64,000 nucleotides of DNA from Paraburkholderia phenoliruptrix (GTDB taxonomy: Bacteria > Pseudomonadota > Gammaproteobacteria > Burkholderiales > Burkholderiaceae), in NCBI RefSeq assembly GCF_019511605.1, contig NZ_JAEUAV010000002.1, positions 186,001 through 250,000 of the forward strand, written 5' to 3'. Numbering within the stretch: position 1 is the stretch's first letter; each line of letters starts with the position of its first letter. Below are positions 27,245 to 36,096 of this stretch, one piece after another. The translations under genes were made by a program, and so were the position numbers. Under the pieces are notes generated by a model, which was given only the letters and a program-made list of their open reading frames with translations, did not search any database and was not told the DNA's origin.

Positions 27245-27949
27245 ATGAGCACAACCACTGGCAGCAAGCGTCTCACGACGGACGATAGCAGGCACCATGA
27301 CGGGCACGATAACGGCGAGCAGTCGGACCGCTGGCTGATCTCGTACGCCGATCTGATTACCACGCTAATGGTGCTGTTCCTCGCGCTCTATGTATTGCAG
27401 CTCGCGAAAAACAGCGAGTTGCAGATCAAGACGCTTCAACATCGTGCTGTGAAGGAATCTGTGGACGTGCAGCCTGCTGCCGATGCAGCGAACGCGAAAG
27501 AAGCCGCGAAAGAAGCCGCGAAAGAGCAGCTTCTCTCATTGCTCGCGCCGTTGCAGGACAATCGCCAGATCACGATTGCGCACTCGCCGCAAGGCGTGGA
27601 AATCGCGATCAATGCAAAAGTACTGTTCAATTCCGGCGATGCGCGCCTTTTGCCGGAGTCGTACGGCGTGCTCAATCAGATTGCGACCGTACTGCGCGAT
27701 CGCGCGAAAAATAACATTCTGGTGGAAGGACACACCGACAGCCTGCCGATAGCCACCGCGAAGTACGAATCCAACTGGGAGCTGTCGTCCGCGCGCGCGG
27801 GGGCCGTCGTGCGCTTTTTTGCGGACAAGGGCATTCAGGCGCACCGCATGGCCGCAATCGGCCGTGCCGACAATTTCCCGCTGATTATCGGCAACGACGC
27901 GGTGGCCAACGCCGCCAACCGCCGGGTAACAATACTGGTCGAATACTAA
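27245..27949 (+). CDS. MotB-like stator subunit with OmpA peptidoglycan-binding domain
   Basis: 234-residue inner-membrane protein. A cytoplasmic His/Asp-rich N-terminus (1-29) leads to one TM at about 30-52, WLISYADLITTLMVLFLALY, with the ion-carrying Asp36 in the YAD motif. A Lys/Ala/Glu repeat (about 82-93) forms the plug/linker region. The OmpA-like domain (about 110-234) carries GHTD (162-165), ELSSARAGAVVRFF and NRRV (226-229), the residues that hold peptidoglycan. The ATG at 27245 is preferred over GTG 27239, though neither has a strong ribosome site. It converges with the thioredoxin-reductase-like gene, ten bases away. Confidence 0.87.
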   Translation: MSTTTGSKRLTTDDSRHHDGHDNGEQSDRWLISYADLITTLMVLFLALYVLQLAKNSELQIKTLQHRAVKESVDVQPAADAANAKEAAKEAAKEQLLSLLAPLQDNRQITIAHSPQGVEIAINAKVLFNSGDARLLPESYGVLNQIATVLRDRAKNNILVEGHTDSLPIATAKYESNWELSSARAGAVVRFFADKGIQAHRMAAIGRADNFPLIIGNDAVANAANRRVTILVEY

Positions 27950-27959
27950 GTGCCGTGCG

Positions 27960-29633
27960 TCAAACGTCCAGTGCAAGGTACTGGTGCAGAGACTGGATAG
28001 CGGCCGCGCCTTCACCAACAGCTGCCGCCACTCTCTTCACTGAGCCGCTGCGCACGTCGCCCACCGCGAAAATGCCCGGGCGGCTCGTTTCGAGGAAATG
28101 CGCGGGGCGCTCGGAAGTCCACTTGTGCGCGACATCCGGTCCGGTCAGCACGAAGCCGTTCCTGTCCAGTTCCACGCAGTCGCCAAGCCAGCCGGTATTA
28201 GGCTGCGCGCCGAGAAACAGGAACACGTGGCGAATCGGCTTCTCCTCGATTCTTCCGTGCTGATTCCACTGAATCGACTCGAGATGCGCTTCGCCATTTA
28301 ACGCGACGATTTGCGTTCGCACATGAACCGTGATGTTGGGCGCTGCCTCGATACGTCGAATCAGGTAATTCGACATGCTCGCGGCCAATCCTTCGCCGCG
28401 AATCGCAATATGCACGTGGCGCGCGAATCCCGACAGAAACACCGCTGCCTGTCCCGCCGAATTGCCTCCGCCCACGATCACGAGCTCTTCATTGCCGCAG
28501 AACGCGGCTTCCATATAAGTGGCGCTGTAATAGACGCCGCGGCCCTGGAAATGTTCGAGACGCGCGAGCTCCGGCTTTCGATAACGCGCGCCTGTGGCGA
28601 TTACCACCGCGCGGCCATAAACGTGCTCATCGTGACTGAGGCGGATATGAAACGGCTGGCCTTTGTCACATTCAATGCCGAGCGCCTCGATCGGCACACC
28701 CACTTCTGCGCCGAATTTCCGGCATTGCGAAAGCCCGCGCCCGGCAAGAGCCTGACCGGAGATGCCGGTGGGAAATCCAAAGTAGTTTTCGATTTTCGAG
28801 CTGGTGCCGGCCTGGCCGCCAGGCGCTTTGGTGTCGAGAACCGCGACTCTCAACCCTTCGGATGCGGCATAGACGGCCGCGGCAAGCCCCGCTGGGCCTG
28901 CCCCGACCACGACCACGTCGAACATTTCGCCGTTCAGACGGTCGGGACTCAAGCCGATTGCGTCCGCAACGGCACGATTCGTCGGGCGCTTGAGCACGAC
29001 TCCTTGCAACGTGACGACTACCGGAAGATCTTCTTCCGTGGCGCCGTATCGCTCGAGCAGTGCTTTCGCTTCTTCATGCTCGGCAATGTCGAAATACGCC
29101 GATGGTTGCGCGTTGCGGCTCAGAAAGTGCCGCACTACCAGTGTCGGAAAAGAGGCGGAGCTGCCAATCACGACCACGCCGCCGCTTTGGTCCTGAATGT
29201 AGGCGACACGGCGCAGAATGTACGCGCGCATGATCGTCTCGCTCAATTCGGCTTCGGCAATCACGAGCGCGCGCAGCGACTCTTCGTCTATGACGATCAC
29301 CTCGCAATCAGTCGTTGCACGCGCGGACGCCACGGCACCGCGCCCTGCCAGAGTGCCCACTTCGCCGGTAAAGCTACCGGGACCATGAGTGCCGAGAGCG
29401 TGCAGATTGTCGCCGTTGCCGCGCGTTGCCTCGATGGTGCCCGAGACGATCGCGTACATCGGAATATGGCGATCGCCTTCGCTAAACAATACGTCGCCGG
29501 CGCTCAGCTTGCGGCGCTCGCCATATCGTTCGAGAACCGCGAACTGCGCGTCGTTCAGCTTTGGAAAGATCTGGTGGTGACGACTGCCGCCTGCCAGCAG
29601 ATCTTCAAGCTTGCCAGAAGTTTTGTCGCTCAT
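27960..29633 (-). CDS. cNMP-domain / glutaredoxin-like / thioredoxin-reductase-like fusion lacking redox cysteines
   Basis: 557 residues, cytoplasmic. About 20-140 is a cNMP-binding-type barrel (FTGEVGTLAG), but the phosphate-cassette Arg appears replaced by Ala. About 150-225 is a glutaredoxin-like fold (VVVIGSSASFPTLVVRHFLS) with SSAS where CxxC would stand. About 238-550 is the thioredoxin-reductase fold: FAD loop VGAGPAGLAA (243-252), NADPH loop VGGGNSAGQAA (387-397) and the final FAVGD. The CATC redox pair is absent; the aligned stretch is YSATYMEAAFC. It probably is a flavin/NADPH-sensing or regulatory protein instead of a disulfide reductase (inference). Divergent from a chemotaxis receptor and convergent with the stator operon. 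Confidence 0.8.
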   Translation of the reverse strand: MSDKTSGKLEDLLAGGSRHHQIFPKLNDAQFAVLERYGERRKLSAGDVLFSEGDRHIPMYAIVSGTIEATRGNGDNLHALGTHGPGSFTGEVGTLAGRGAVASARATTDCEVIVIDEESLRALVIAEAELSETIMRAYILRRVAYIQDQSGGVVVIGSSASFPTLVVRHFLSRNAQPSAYFDIAEHEEAKALLERYGATEEDLPVVVTLQGVVLKRPTNRAVADAIGLSPDRLNGEMFDVVVVGAGPAGLAAAVYAASEGLRVAVLDTKAPGGQAGTSSKIENYFGFPTGISGQALAGRGLSQCRKFGAEVGVPIEALGIECDKGQPFHIRLSHDEHVYGRAVVIATGARYRKPELARLEHFQGRGVYYSATYMEAAFCGNEELVIVGGGNSAGQAAVFLSGFARHVHIAIRGEGLAASMSNYLIRRIEAAPNITVHVRTQIVALNGEAHLESIQWNQHGRIEEKPIRHVFLFLGAQPNTGWLGDCVELDRNGFVLTGPDVAHKWTSERPAHFLETSRPGIFAVGDVRSGSVKRVAAAVGEGAAAIQSLHQYLALDV

Positions 29634-29885
29634 GAAAGGTCCGATTGGAAAGACGCATGCTGCTGCACGTCGCTTCTTTGCCGGATTGGCATTTGGATTT
29701 GAACAATCGGCAGCACAGGGAAGGCCGTTGATAGCCGCTTTGGCTGCGATTGTGCGCCAGAGTTGGTTCGCCAGTAAAGAGCACGTAAGCCAGGGGCTGG
29801 CCTGCGCGGGCGGCGCTGCTCAAGTTCGCGGCACTTTTTGCCGTAAACGATTCGAGAGATAGACAATCAAGAGGGTCTGGGAAGC

Positions 29886-31436
29886 ATGCGCGATTTGACA
29901 GTGAAAAAGAGCTTACTTGCAGTGCTCGTCATTTTTGCCGCGATGATCATGTTTGGCGGCGTCGTCGGCGTATTCGCGCTCGGCCGCTCCAATGAGAACG
30001 CGCAGCGGCTTCAGGAGATCGCCACCCAGGAGATACTCGCCAACGACGGCTACAAGGACAGCACGCGCACTCGCGCTGCATTGACCCGCGCTTATGCGGC
30101 GCTCAAGGAGCGCAACGACGTGGCTACTCGCGACTCGGCACTTGGCAGCGCGCAGCGGACTCTGGATCGCGCCGACGCCGAAACGCGTGCTTTCGCGTCC
30201 GCGCCTCGCTTCGTGGGACAGGACGATGCACTCAAGCAGCAGCTAGTCGACTCGTCCAATGCGCTGGCAGCCACGCTCAAAAGGGCCTTCGACGCGCTCC
30301 AACGCGGTGATACGGAAGCCTACGTCGCCATTAACGATCGCGACATTACGCTTGCCGGGCAGGCCTATTCGGCGAACGTGGAGAAATTCCAGAATCTGGC
30401 GGGCGCGCTCGCGAAGGAGTCGGCCGCGAGGAACGAACGTGAATATGGCTTGATCGTCGCGATGGTCATAACGGGCGTCGCGCTTGCGCTCGCATTGATC
30501 GTTGCAACGCACTTTGCATTGCGCACCATTGTGATCGGGCCGTTACAGCAGGCGTCGAAACTACTCGACCGCATTGCGGGCAACGATCTGACCGCGTCCA
30601 TTCCAGACGGCAGCCGAAGCGAAATCGGCCAGTTGTTCAGGTCGATGTCGAGAATGCAGGCCGGACTCGCGCATACGGTGTCGAACGTGCGTGTCAATTG
30701 CGAGGCGATTCACGGTGGTGCGCGCGAAATCGCGGCGGGCAACCTCGACTTGTCGAGCCGCACCGAGCAACAATCGGCTTCGCTCGAGGAAACTGCGGCG
30801 AGCATGGAGGAGTTGACGTCGACAGTCAGGCAGAACGCGGATAACGCCCGCCAGGCGAGCACGCTCGCCGCAAGCGCAGCCGATGTCGCGCAGCGTGGCG
30901 GCGACGTCGTGCAGCGCGCAGTGCAGACCATGAGCGCCATCACCGCGAGTTCGCACAAGATCGCGGAAATCACTGGCATGATCGACAGCATTGCCTTTCA
31001 GACCAACATCCTGGCGCTCAATGCCGCAGTGGAATCTGCGCGTGCGGGCGAGCAGGGCCGCGGCTTTGCCGTCGTGGCCGGCGAGGTACGCACGCTTGCT
31101 CAACGCAGTGCGAGCGCCGCGCAGGAAATCAAGGCACTCATTTCCGCTTCCGTCGACGACGTGCGCAACGGCAATGAACTCGTGACCCAGGCCGGCCAGA
31201 CAATGAACGAAATAGTCGGGGCTGTACAGGGCGTGGCGACGATCATGGCGGAAATCACTTCCGCAACGGTCGAGCAAACCGCGGGCATCGAGCAGGTGGG
31301 CAAAGCAGTGAGCCAGATGGACCAGGTGACACAACAGAACGCCGCGCTCGTCGAGCAGGCGGCCGCTGCTGCAAGCGCGCTCGAGCATCAGGCACAGTCC
31401 ATGACCGACGCAGTTTCTGCATTCCGCCTGCACTAG
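29886..31436 (+). CDS. methyl-accepting chemotaxis protein
   Basis: 516-residue transmembrane receptor. TM1 about 9-32 and TM2 about 186-210 enclose a mostly helical four-helix-bundle sensing domain (Tar-like), followed by HAMP (about 211-265) and a long cytoplasmic coiled coil. The signalling tip IAFQTNILALNAAVESARAG is intact, as is the flanking GRGFAVVAGEVRTLAQRSA. Length and class (36-heptad-like) fit beta-proteobacterial MCPs. It lacks a C-terminal CheR-tethering pentapeptide. The ligand is unknown. Divergent from the thioredoxin-reductase-like gene; its presence beside a FliG/Mot module is suggestive of a motility context. Confidence 0.93.
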   Translation: MRDLTVKKSLLAVLVIFAAMIMFGGVVGVFALGRSNENAQRLQEIATQEILANDGYKDSTRTRAALTRAYAALKERNDVATRDSALGSAQRTLDRADAETRAFASAPRFVGQDDALKQQLVDSSNALAATLKRAFDALQRGDTEAYVAINDRDITLAGQAYSANVEKFQNLAGALAKESAARNEREYGLIVAMVITGVALALALIVATHFALRTIVIGPLQQASKLLDRIAGNDLTASIPDGSRSEIGQLFRSMSRMQAGLAHTVSNVRVNCEAIHGGAREIAAGNLDLSSRTEQQSASLEETAASMEELTSTVRQNADNARQASTLAASAADVAQRGGDVVQRAVQTMSAITASSHKIAEITGMIDSIAFQTNILALNAAVESARAGEQGRGFAVVAGEVRTLAQRSASAAQEIKALISASVDDVRNGNELVTQAGQTMNEIVGAVQGVATIMAEITSATVEQTAGIEQVGKAVSQMDQVTQQNAALVEQAAAAASALEHQAQSMTDAVSAFRLH

Positions 31437-31587
31437 CGTGCGTGAGTCAAACGGCGGTCTGAGTGAAGATTCTCAGCAGCGCCCGTCTATTCGCGGCCTG
31501 CCAAAGCGGGCCTACGCGATCTCGCGTTTTCTCCAGACCAGCGGCCGGCCGGCGTATCTGATCGACGCGCCCAACGCCGATTGAGGA

Positions 31588-32175
31588 TCATGGCGAACTG
31601 CGGCCACTCGCACTAGCCGACGCATAGTCGCGTCGGCGCATGCGCAGTCCTCGCCATAGTTCTTCGAGGTAAGGCAGCAGTTCGAAAACCAGAATCAGTG
31701 CGAACAACGTGACGATATAAGCGACGGGTAGCGGCTGGTTCTTTGCAACCAGCTCGAACCGCGCGGGTTCGCCGCCAAGGCCGAGCAACGCCTGAAATTG
31801 CGGCCAATGACGCGACACGACCAGCACGATGGCCATGAGCGGCACCAGTTCGAGAAAGCTGTGAACATGCTGTTCGAACGGCGTCACCTTGCGCCCGCCG
31901 ACCGCGTAGCTGACGTCCCATAGCGCAGTCGCTTCGTGCGCGAGGAACGCGACGATCATCAACAGAATGATGCCCGCGTTGATCTCGAAGAAGATCGCGG
32001 CAAGAAGTGGTACTCCCACCTCGGCGAACATCAACAGATGGATCACGGATTCTTTCGCGCCGGTCGTGGATTCGATATGAGTGGCCCGATGGCACAGCCA
32101 GTCCGCGAAACCGGCTGCAAGCCACACCGGCAGCACAAAGTACATCAGGATCGTGAGGGTAGGGTCGGTCGACAT
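31588..32175 (-). CDS. His-rich multi-spanning membrane protein, possible hydroxylase-like
   Basis: 195-residue integral membrane protein of unknown function with about five hydrophobic segments. It carries regularly spaced histidines: HRATHIE (about 29-35), HLLMF, HEATALWD (about 80-87) and HVHSFLE (about 103-109). Such clusters near the membrane face recall di-iron fatty-acid hydroxylases or desaturases, but the canonical spacings are not clearly met. I do not recognise a family with confidence. It is followed downstream by no partner and preceded by a GST gene on the same strand 46 bp away, so the two may be co-transcribed. Confidence 0.6.
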   Translation of the reverse strand: MSTDPTLTILMYFVLPVWLAAGFADWLCHRATHIESTTGAKESVIHLLMFAEVGVPLLAAIFFEINAGIILLMIVAFLAHEATALWDVSYAVGGRKVTPFEQHVHSFLELVPLMAIVLVVSRHWPQFQALLGLGGEPARFELVAKNQPLPVAYIVTLFALILVFELLPYLEELWRGLRMRRRDYASASASGRSSP

Positions 32176-32221
32176 GGCTTCCCCAATGAAACGCGGGCGT
32201 GGCTCAAGCGCGCCCGTCGCT

Positions 32222-32806
32222 TCATTCGATTCCTTCGTGTTTTAGCGCCAGTTGCACCGCAGGCCGGGCGCGCATGCGTTGCTGGAAATCCGCCAGTTTC
32301 TGCGGCACATCGATGTTCACTTTGTGCGCCCACAAAAGCATGGTGAACAGATACGCGTCCGCGACACTTGCCTCTGTGCCAAACAGATAGTCGCCCTTGA
32401 GCATGTTCGAGACAAGTGCAAAACGCTGGCCGATCTTTTCGCGTGCGGCGCTCGCTTCCGCGTCAGATGTCGGCTTGAATACACGGCCGAACTGTTTGTG
32501 AATCTCCGTGGAAATGAATGCCAGCATTTCGATCAAGCGTGTCGCGCCCATTTCGCCTGAGGGTGCGAGCGAGGGCTTGCGCTGCGCAACCCAGGAAAGG
32601 ATGGCGACGTTTTCGGTGAGCCGCTGGCCGTCGTCGAATTCGAGTGTCGGCACGTAGCTCTTCGGGTTGATCTCGTCGAACTTCTGACCGCTTTCGGTGG
32701 TTTTGGTCTTGAGGTCGACGCGCACGCGGTCGAACTGCAGATCCGCTTCGTGCATTGCGATGTGGTCAGCGAGACTGCATGCGCCGGGCGAGTAGTACAG
32801 CTTCAT
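32222..32806 (-). CDS. glutathione S-transferase family protein
   Basis: 194-residue cytosolic protein, a normal GST length. The start at 32806 follows AGGAGGG; an upstream in-frame ATG would add about 60 residues of no recognisable character. The N-terminal thioredoxin fold begins MKLYYSPGACSLADHIAM with the active-site Ser/Cys, and SYVPTLEFDDGQRLTEN binds the glutathione gamma-glutamyl part. The C-terminal helical domain is about 85-190. It resembles the beta/GstB-like GSTs common in Burkholderiales. Substrate unknown. Confidence 0.87.
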   Translation of the reverse strand: MKLYYSPGACSLADHIAMHEADLQFDRVRVDLKTKTTESGQKFDEINPKSYVPTLEFDDGQRLTENVAILSWVAQRKPSLAPSGEMGATRLIEMLAFISTEIHKQFGRVFKPTSDAEASAAREKIGQRFALVSNMLKGDYLFGTEASVADAYLFTMLLWAHKVNIDVPQKLADFQQRMRARPAVQLALKHEGIE

Positions 32807-32993
32807 GATGCGGCCCTCCTTGGAAAACAGTTGGCGAGTCATATTGCGCAGCATCCCGCATGCCTTGCTTCGCTTCGGCCATAACGTGCGCAGCCATCGG
32901 GAAGGTGGCTTTAGAGGTACGTCTGCTGCCGGAAGCCATCGCCAGCCATCGCCGGCCACCGGCAGCAGCGGGAGCGCATTATCGCGGCGCACA

Positions 32994-34829
32994 TTAGCTA
33001 TCGTGGCGGCCGGGCAGCACCGCGCCGAGAACCTGCTTCGCTGTCTGCACGATCACGTTGCCCTCATCCGGATCGCCCTTGAGCAACGTCGATGCAAATG
33101 CCTTCGCCTGAGCTAGCGTGATATGCGGCGGCAGCGGCGCAATGTTCGGGTCCGCCTTCACTTCGATCACGACCGGACGGTCCGCGCCAAGCGCTGCGTC
33201 CCAGGCCGCGCCCATCTGGTCGGCGTCGTCGACGTAAATGCCTTTCAGCCCGATCAATTCCGCGAACTTGTGATACGGCACAGAAGGAATGTCCTGTGAC
33301 GCCTCGAACTTCGGATCGCCTTCCATTACGCGCTGTTCCCACGTGACCTGGTTCAGGTCCTGGTTGTTGAGCACCATGCAGATCCAGCGCGGGTCGGCCC
33401 AGCCTTGCCAGTACTTCGATACGGTGATGAGCTCCGCCATGTTGTTCATCTGCATGGCTCCATCGCCTACGAGGGCGATGACGGGGCGCTCCGGATAAGC
33501 GAACTTGGCGGCGATCGCATACGGTACCGCCGCGCCCATCGAAGCGAGTCCGCCGGACAACGAGCACATCATGCCGCGCTTGACCTTCAGATCGCGGGCA
33601 TACCAGTTTGCGCAGGATCCCGAATCACTTGTGACGATAGCGTTCGAAGGAATGCGCGGCGACAGTTCCCACACGGTGCGTTGCGGATTGACCGCGTCCT
33701 TGCCAGGCTCGTGTGCGCGCTTCTCGAGCGTCTTCCACCAGTCGGCTGTCCAGCCTTCAATCGTCTTGCGCCATGCGCGGTCCTGCTTGTGTTCGAGCAA
33801 GGGCAGCAGCTCTCGCAGTGTTTCTGCGCTATCACCGACGAGATTGACTTCCATCGGATAACGCAGACTCAGCATGTCGGCTTTCAGGTCGATCTGCACG
33901 CCGCGCGCCGCGCCTTCTTTAGGGAGGAACTCTGCATAGGGAAAACCGGAGCCTATCATCAGCAACGTGTCGCATTCGGTCATCAGGTCGTAACTCGGCT
34001 TGGTGCCCAACAGGCCGATAGAGCCTGTAACCCACGGCAGATCGTCGGGCAGCGCGGCCTTGCCTAGCAGCGCCTTCGCCACGCCGGCACCAAGCTTTTC
34101 GGCGACGGCGATCACTTCGTCGGTGGCGTGCAGTGCGCCAGCGCCAACGAGAATCGCGACTTTCTTGCCGGCGTTGAGCACGTCGGCGGCCTGCTGAAGA
34201 TCTTGAGACTGAGGAACGAGCCGGGGGGCGCGATAGCCCACTCCCGAGTGCACAGTGCCGTGCTTGCGCGCCGGCGGCTCATACGGTAGATCCTGCAGAT
34301 CGTTCGGCAGCACGAGAGCCGTTACCTTGCGCTCGGCAAGTGCGGTACGTACCGCGCGATCCACGAGATGGCGCACTTGCGCGGGCACCGAGGCCTGTCC
34401 GGCAAACGCGCCCGCCACGTCCTTGAACAGCGAGACGAGATCCACCTCCTGCTGATAGTGGCCGCCCAGCGCCGCGCGCGCCTGCTGGCCGGTAATCGCG
34501 AGCACAGGCATGTGATCCAGGCGGGCGTCGTACAGGCCGGTCACGAGGTGCGATGCACCTGGCCCGGACGTCGCGATGCAGACCCCGAGTTCTCCAGTGA
34601 ATTTTGCATGGGCGGATGCCATGAAGGCCGCCATTTCCTCATGACGGACCTGAATGAATTCAATCGGACCTGGTTGATCGGTCGTCTTGTGACGCTTTTT
34701 CGCTTCGGTTTGTGCGCGGTTCAGCGCGCCGAACACGCCGTTGATGCCGTCGCCGGGGTAGCCGAAAATGCGGCGCACGCCCCACGCCTGAAGCCGCTCG
34801 ACGATAAAGTCACCGACAGTAGTGGACAT
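32994..34829 (-). CDS. thiamine diphosphate-dependent enzyme, pyruvate oxidase/dehydrogenase-like
   Basis: 611 residues, cytoplasmic or membrane-associated. The start at 34829 follows GTGAGGAGTT. N-terminal PYR domain with catalytic Glu in QVRHEEMAAFMAS (the Glu that activates ThDP), ATSGPGASHLVTGLYDA, a central FAD-type domain (about 190-340), and a C-terminal PP domain with the metal motif GDGAMQMNNMAELITV ending in VLNN. It resembles PoxB and acetolactate synthase. The likely reaction is oxidative decarboxylation of pyruvate to acetate, but acetolactate or sulfopyruvate substrates cannot be excluded. Divergent from an SDR gene. No membrane anchor like that of E. coli PoxB's C-terminus is obvious. 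Confidence 0.8.
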   Translation of the reverse strand: MSTTVGDFIVERLQAWGVRRIFGYPGDGINGVFGALNRAQTEAKKRHKTTDQPGPIEFIQVRHEEMAAFMASAHAKFTGELGVCIATSGPGASHLVTGLYDARLDHMPVLAITGQQARAALGGHYQQEVDLVSLFKDVAGAFAGQASVPAQVRHLVDRAVRTALAERKVTALVLPNDLQDLPYEPPARKHGTVHSGVGYRAPRLVPQSQDLQQAADVLNAGKKVAILVGAGALHATDEVIAVAEKLGAGVAKALLGKAALPDDLPWVTGSIGLLGTKPSYDLMTECDTLLMIGSGFPYAEFLPKEGAARGVQIDLKADMLSLRYPMEVNLVGDSAETLRELLPLLEHKQDRAWRKTIEGWTADWWKTLEKRAHEPGKDAVNPQRTVWELSPRIPSNAIVTSDSGSCANWYARDLKVKRGMMCSLSGGLASMGAAVPYAIAAKFAYPERPVIALVGDGAMQMNNMAELITVSKYWQGWADPRWICMVLNNQDLNQVTWEQRVMEGDPKFEASQDIPSVPYHKFAELIGLKGIYVDDADQMGAAWDAALGADRPVVIEVKADPNIAPLPPHITLAQAKAFASTLLKGDPDEGNVIVQTAKQVLGAVLPGRHDS

Positions 34830-35001
34830 GGACAACTCCTCACAGTAAAAACCGTCACGACAGAGTGGCTGCAAACCGTGTTCCGCGTTCTTTCATTTGG
34901 AAAGAAGCAAGTCCAATCGGCTCCCATAGGCGCAGCGGGCGCGCTTTTTGCTGAGCCGTTGTGCGCAGGGCCGATTGCACTCGCGTTGCAAGGGATTCGC
35001 T

Positions 35002-36000
35002 ATGAACAAGGTGGTCGTGATCACTGGGGCTGGCGCGGGAGCAGGGCGCGCTACTGCGGCAGAATTTGCGCGGCATGGCTATAACGTTGCATTGCTTTCG
35101 CGGGACAGGGAGCGGCTCGAGCGCCTTGCTGCGGAACTGGAGCGCCAATACGGCGTGCACGCACTGGCCCTTCCCACCGATGTCGCCGACGCCAAGCAGG
35201 TGGAACAGGCCGCATCGCGCACAGAAGCAGAGCTCGGGCCTATCGACGTATGGGTCAATGTTGCAATGGCCACTGTCTTTGCGCCCGTATCCAGACTCAC
35301 TGCGCAAGAGTTCGAGCGCGGCACCCGCGTGACATATCTCGGCCAGGTTCACGGCACGATGGCCGCGCTCTCGCGCATGCGAGTGCGTAATTGTGGCACC
35401 ATCGTCAACGTAGGGTCTGCGCTCGGCTACCGCTCAGTGCCGCTGCAATCCATTTATTGCGGGGCGAAATTCGCGGTGCGCGGCTTTACGGACGCACTGC
35501 GCTCCGAGATCATTCACGACGGCCTCAAAGTGCATTTGACGATGGTCGATCTGCCTGCACTCAATACACCGCAGTTCGACTGGGCGCTCAACAAGATGGG
35601 GAGAAAGGCCAAACCCGTCGCGCCGATCTTCCAGCCGGAAGTGGCCGCACGGGCAATCTATTTCGCCGCAACGCATAAGCGTCGCGAGGTCTGGGTGGGC
35701 TTTCCGACCGTCAAGGCGATTCTCGCCAACTTCATTGCGCCGGGCCTGTTAGACAAATATCTGGCCAGGGCCGGCTACGAAGGGCAGCTTACCGACGAAC
35801 CGCTTGCGGCCGATGCTCCCGGCAATCTATTCGAACCCGTGCCGGGCGATTACACCGCACACGGCCGCTTTGACCTCGAGTCGCGATCCACGAGCCTGGA
35901 GATGTGTGTGGTTCGGCACCGGGGCATTTTATGCGCACTGGCTGGCATTGGAATCGCCGGTGGTATTGGCCTGCTCGTCAGAAAAAACCGCCGCGCATAA
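35002..36000 (+). CDS. SDR family oxidoreductase with C-terminal transmembrane helix
   Basis: 332 residues. NAD(P)-binding Rossmann motif TGAGAGAGRATA (8-19) and catalytic Ser139, Tyr152 and Lys156 (VGSALGYRS, then SIYCGAK) define a classical short-chain dehydrogenase. Beyond the usual 250 residues an extension ends in a hydrophobic helix, about 308-327 (ILCALAGIGIAGGIGLLV), with positive charges after it, so the protein is probably tail-anchored to the membrane. ATG 35002 follows AAGGGA; an upstream in-frame start is unlikely. Substrate unknown; divergent from the ThDP enzyme gene. Confidence 0.85.
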   Translation: MNKVVVITGAGAGAGRATAAEFARHGYNVALLSRDRERLERLAAELERQYGVHALALPTDVADAKQVEQAASRTEAELGPIDVWVNVAMATVFAPVSRLTAQEFERGTRVTYLGQVHGTMAALSRMRVRNCGTIVNVGSALGYRSVPLQSIYCGAKFAVRGFTDALRSEIIHDGLKVHLTMVDLPALNTPQFDWALNKMGRKAKPVAPIFQPEVAARAIYFAATHKRREVWVGFPTVKAILANFIAPGLLDKYLARAGYEGQLTDEPLAADAPGNLFEPVPGDYTAHGRFDLESRSTSLEMCVVRHRGILCALAGIGIAGGIGLLVRKNRRA

Positions 36001-36096
36001 GTTGATGCCGGCAAGCGCATGGTTTTTGCTAAGCGTCGCACGAGAGTAATCAGGATCGGTGACAATAGGCCTATTCAGACAGCCTTTAGGAAAATC

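Noticed and set aside
25067..27949. Zorya-type (ZorAB) anti-phage defence
   Set aside because: The MotA-like protein lacks the long ZorA tail, and no ZorC, ZorD or ZorE is present. The partner is a cNMP-FliG protein instead.
28311..29702. 463-codon plus-strand frame over the flavoprotein gene
   Set aside because: Antisense shadow of the cNMP-flavoprotein gene.
29838..29870. Sigma-28 promoter before the MCP gene
   Set aside because: TAAACGAT is followed at 11 bases by ACAATCAA, which matches the -10 consensus poorly.
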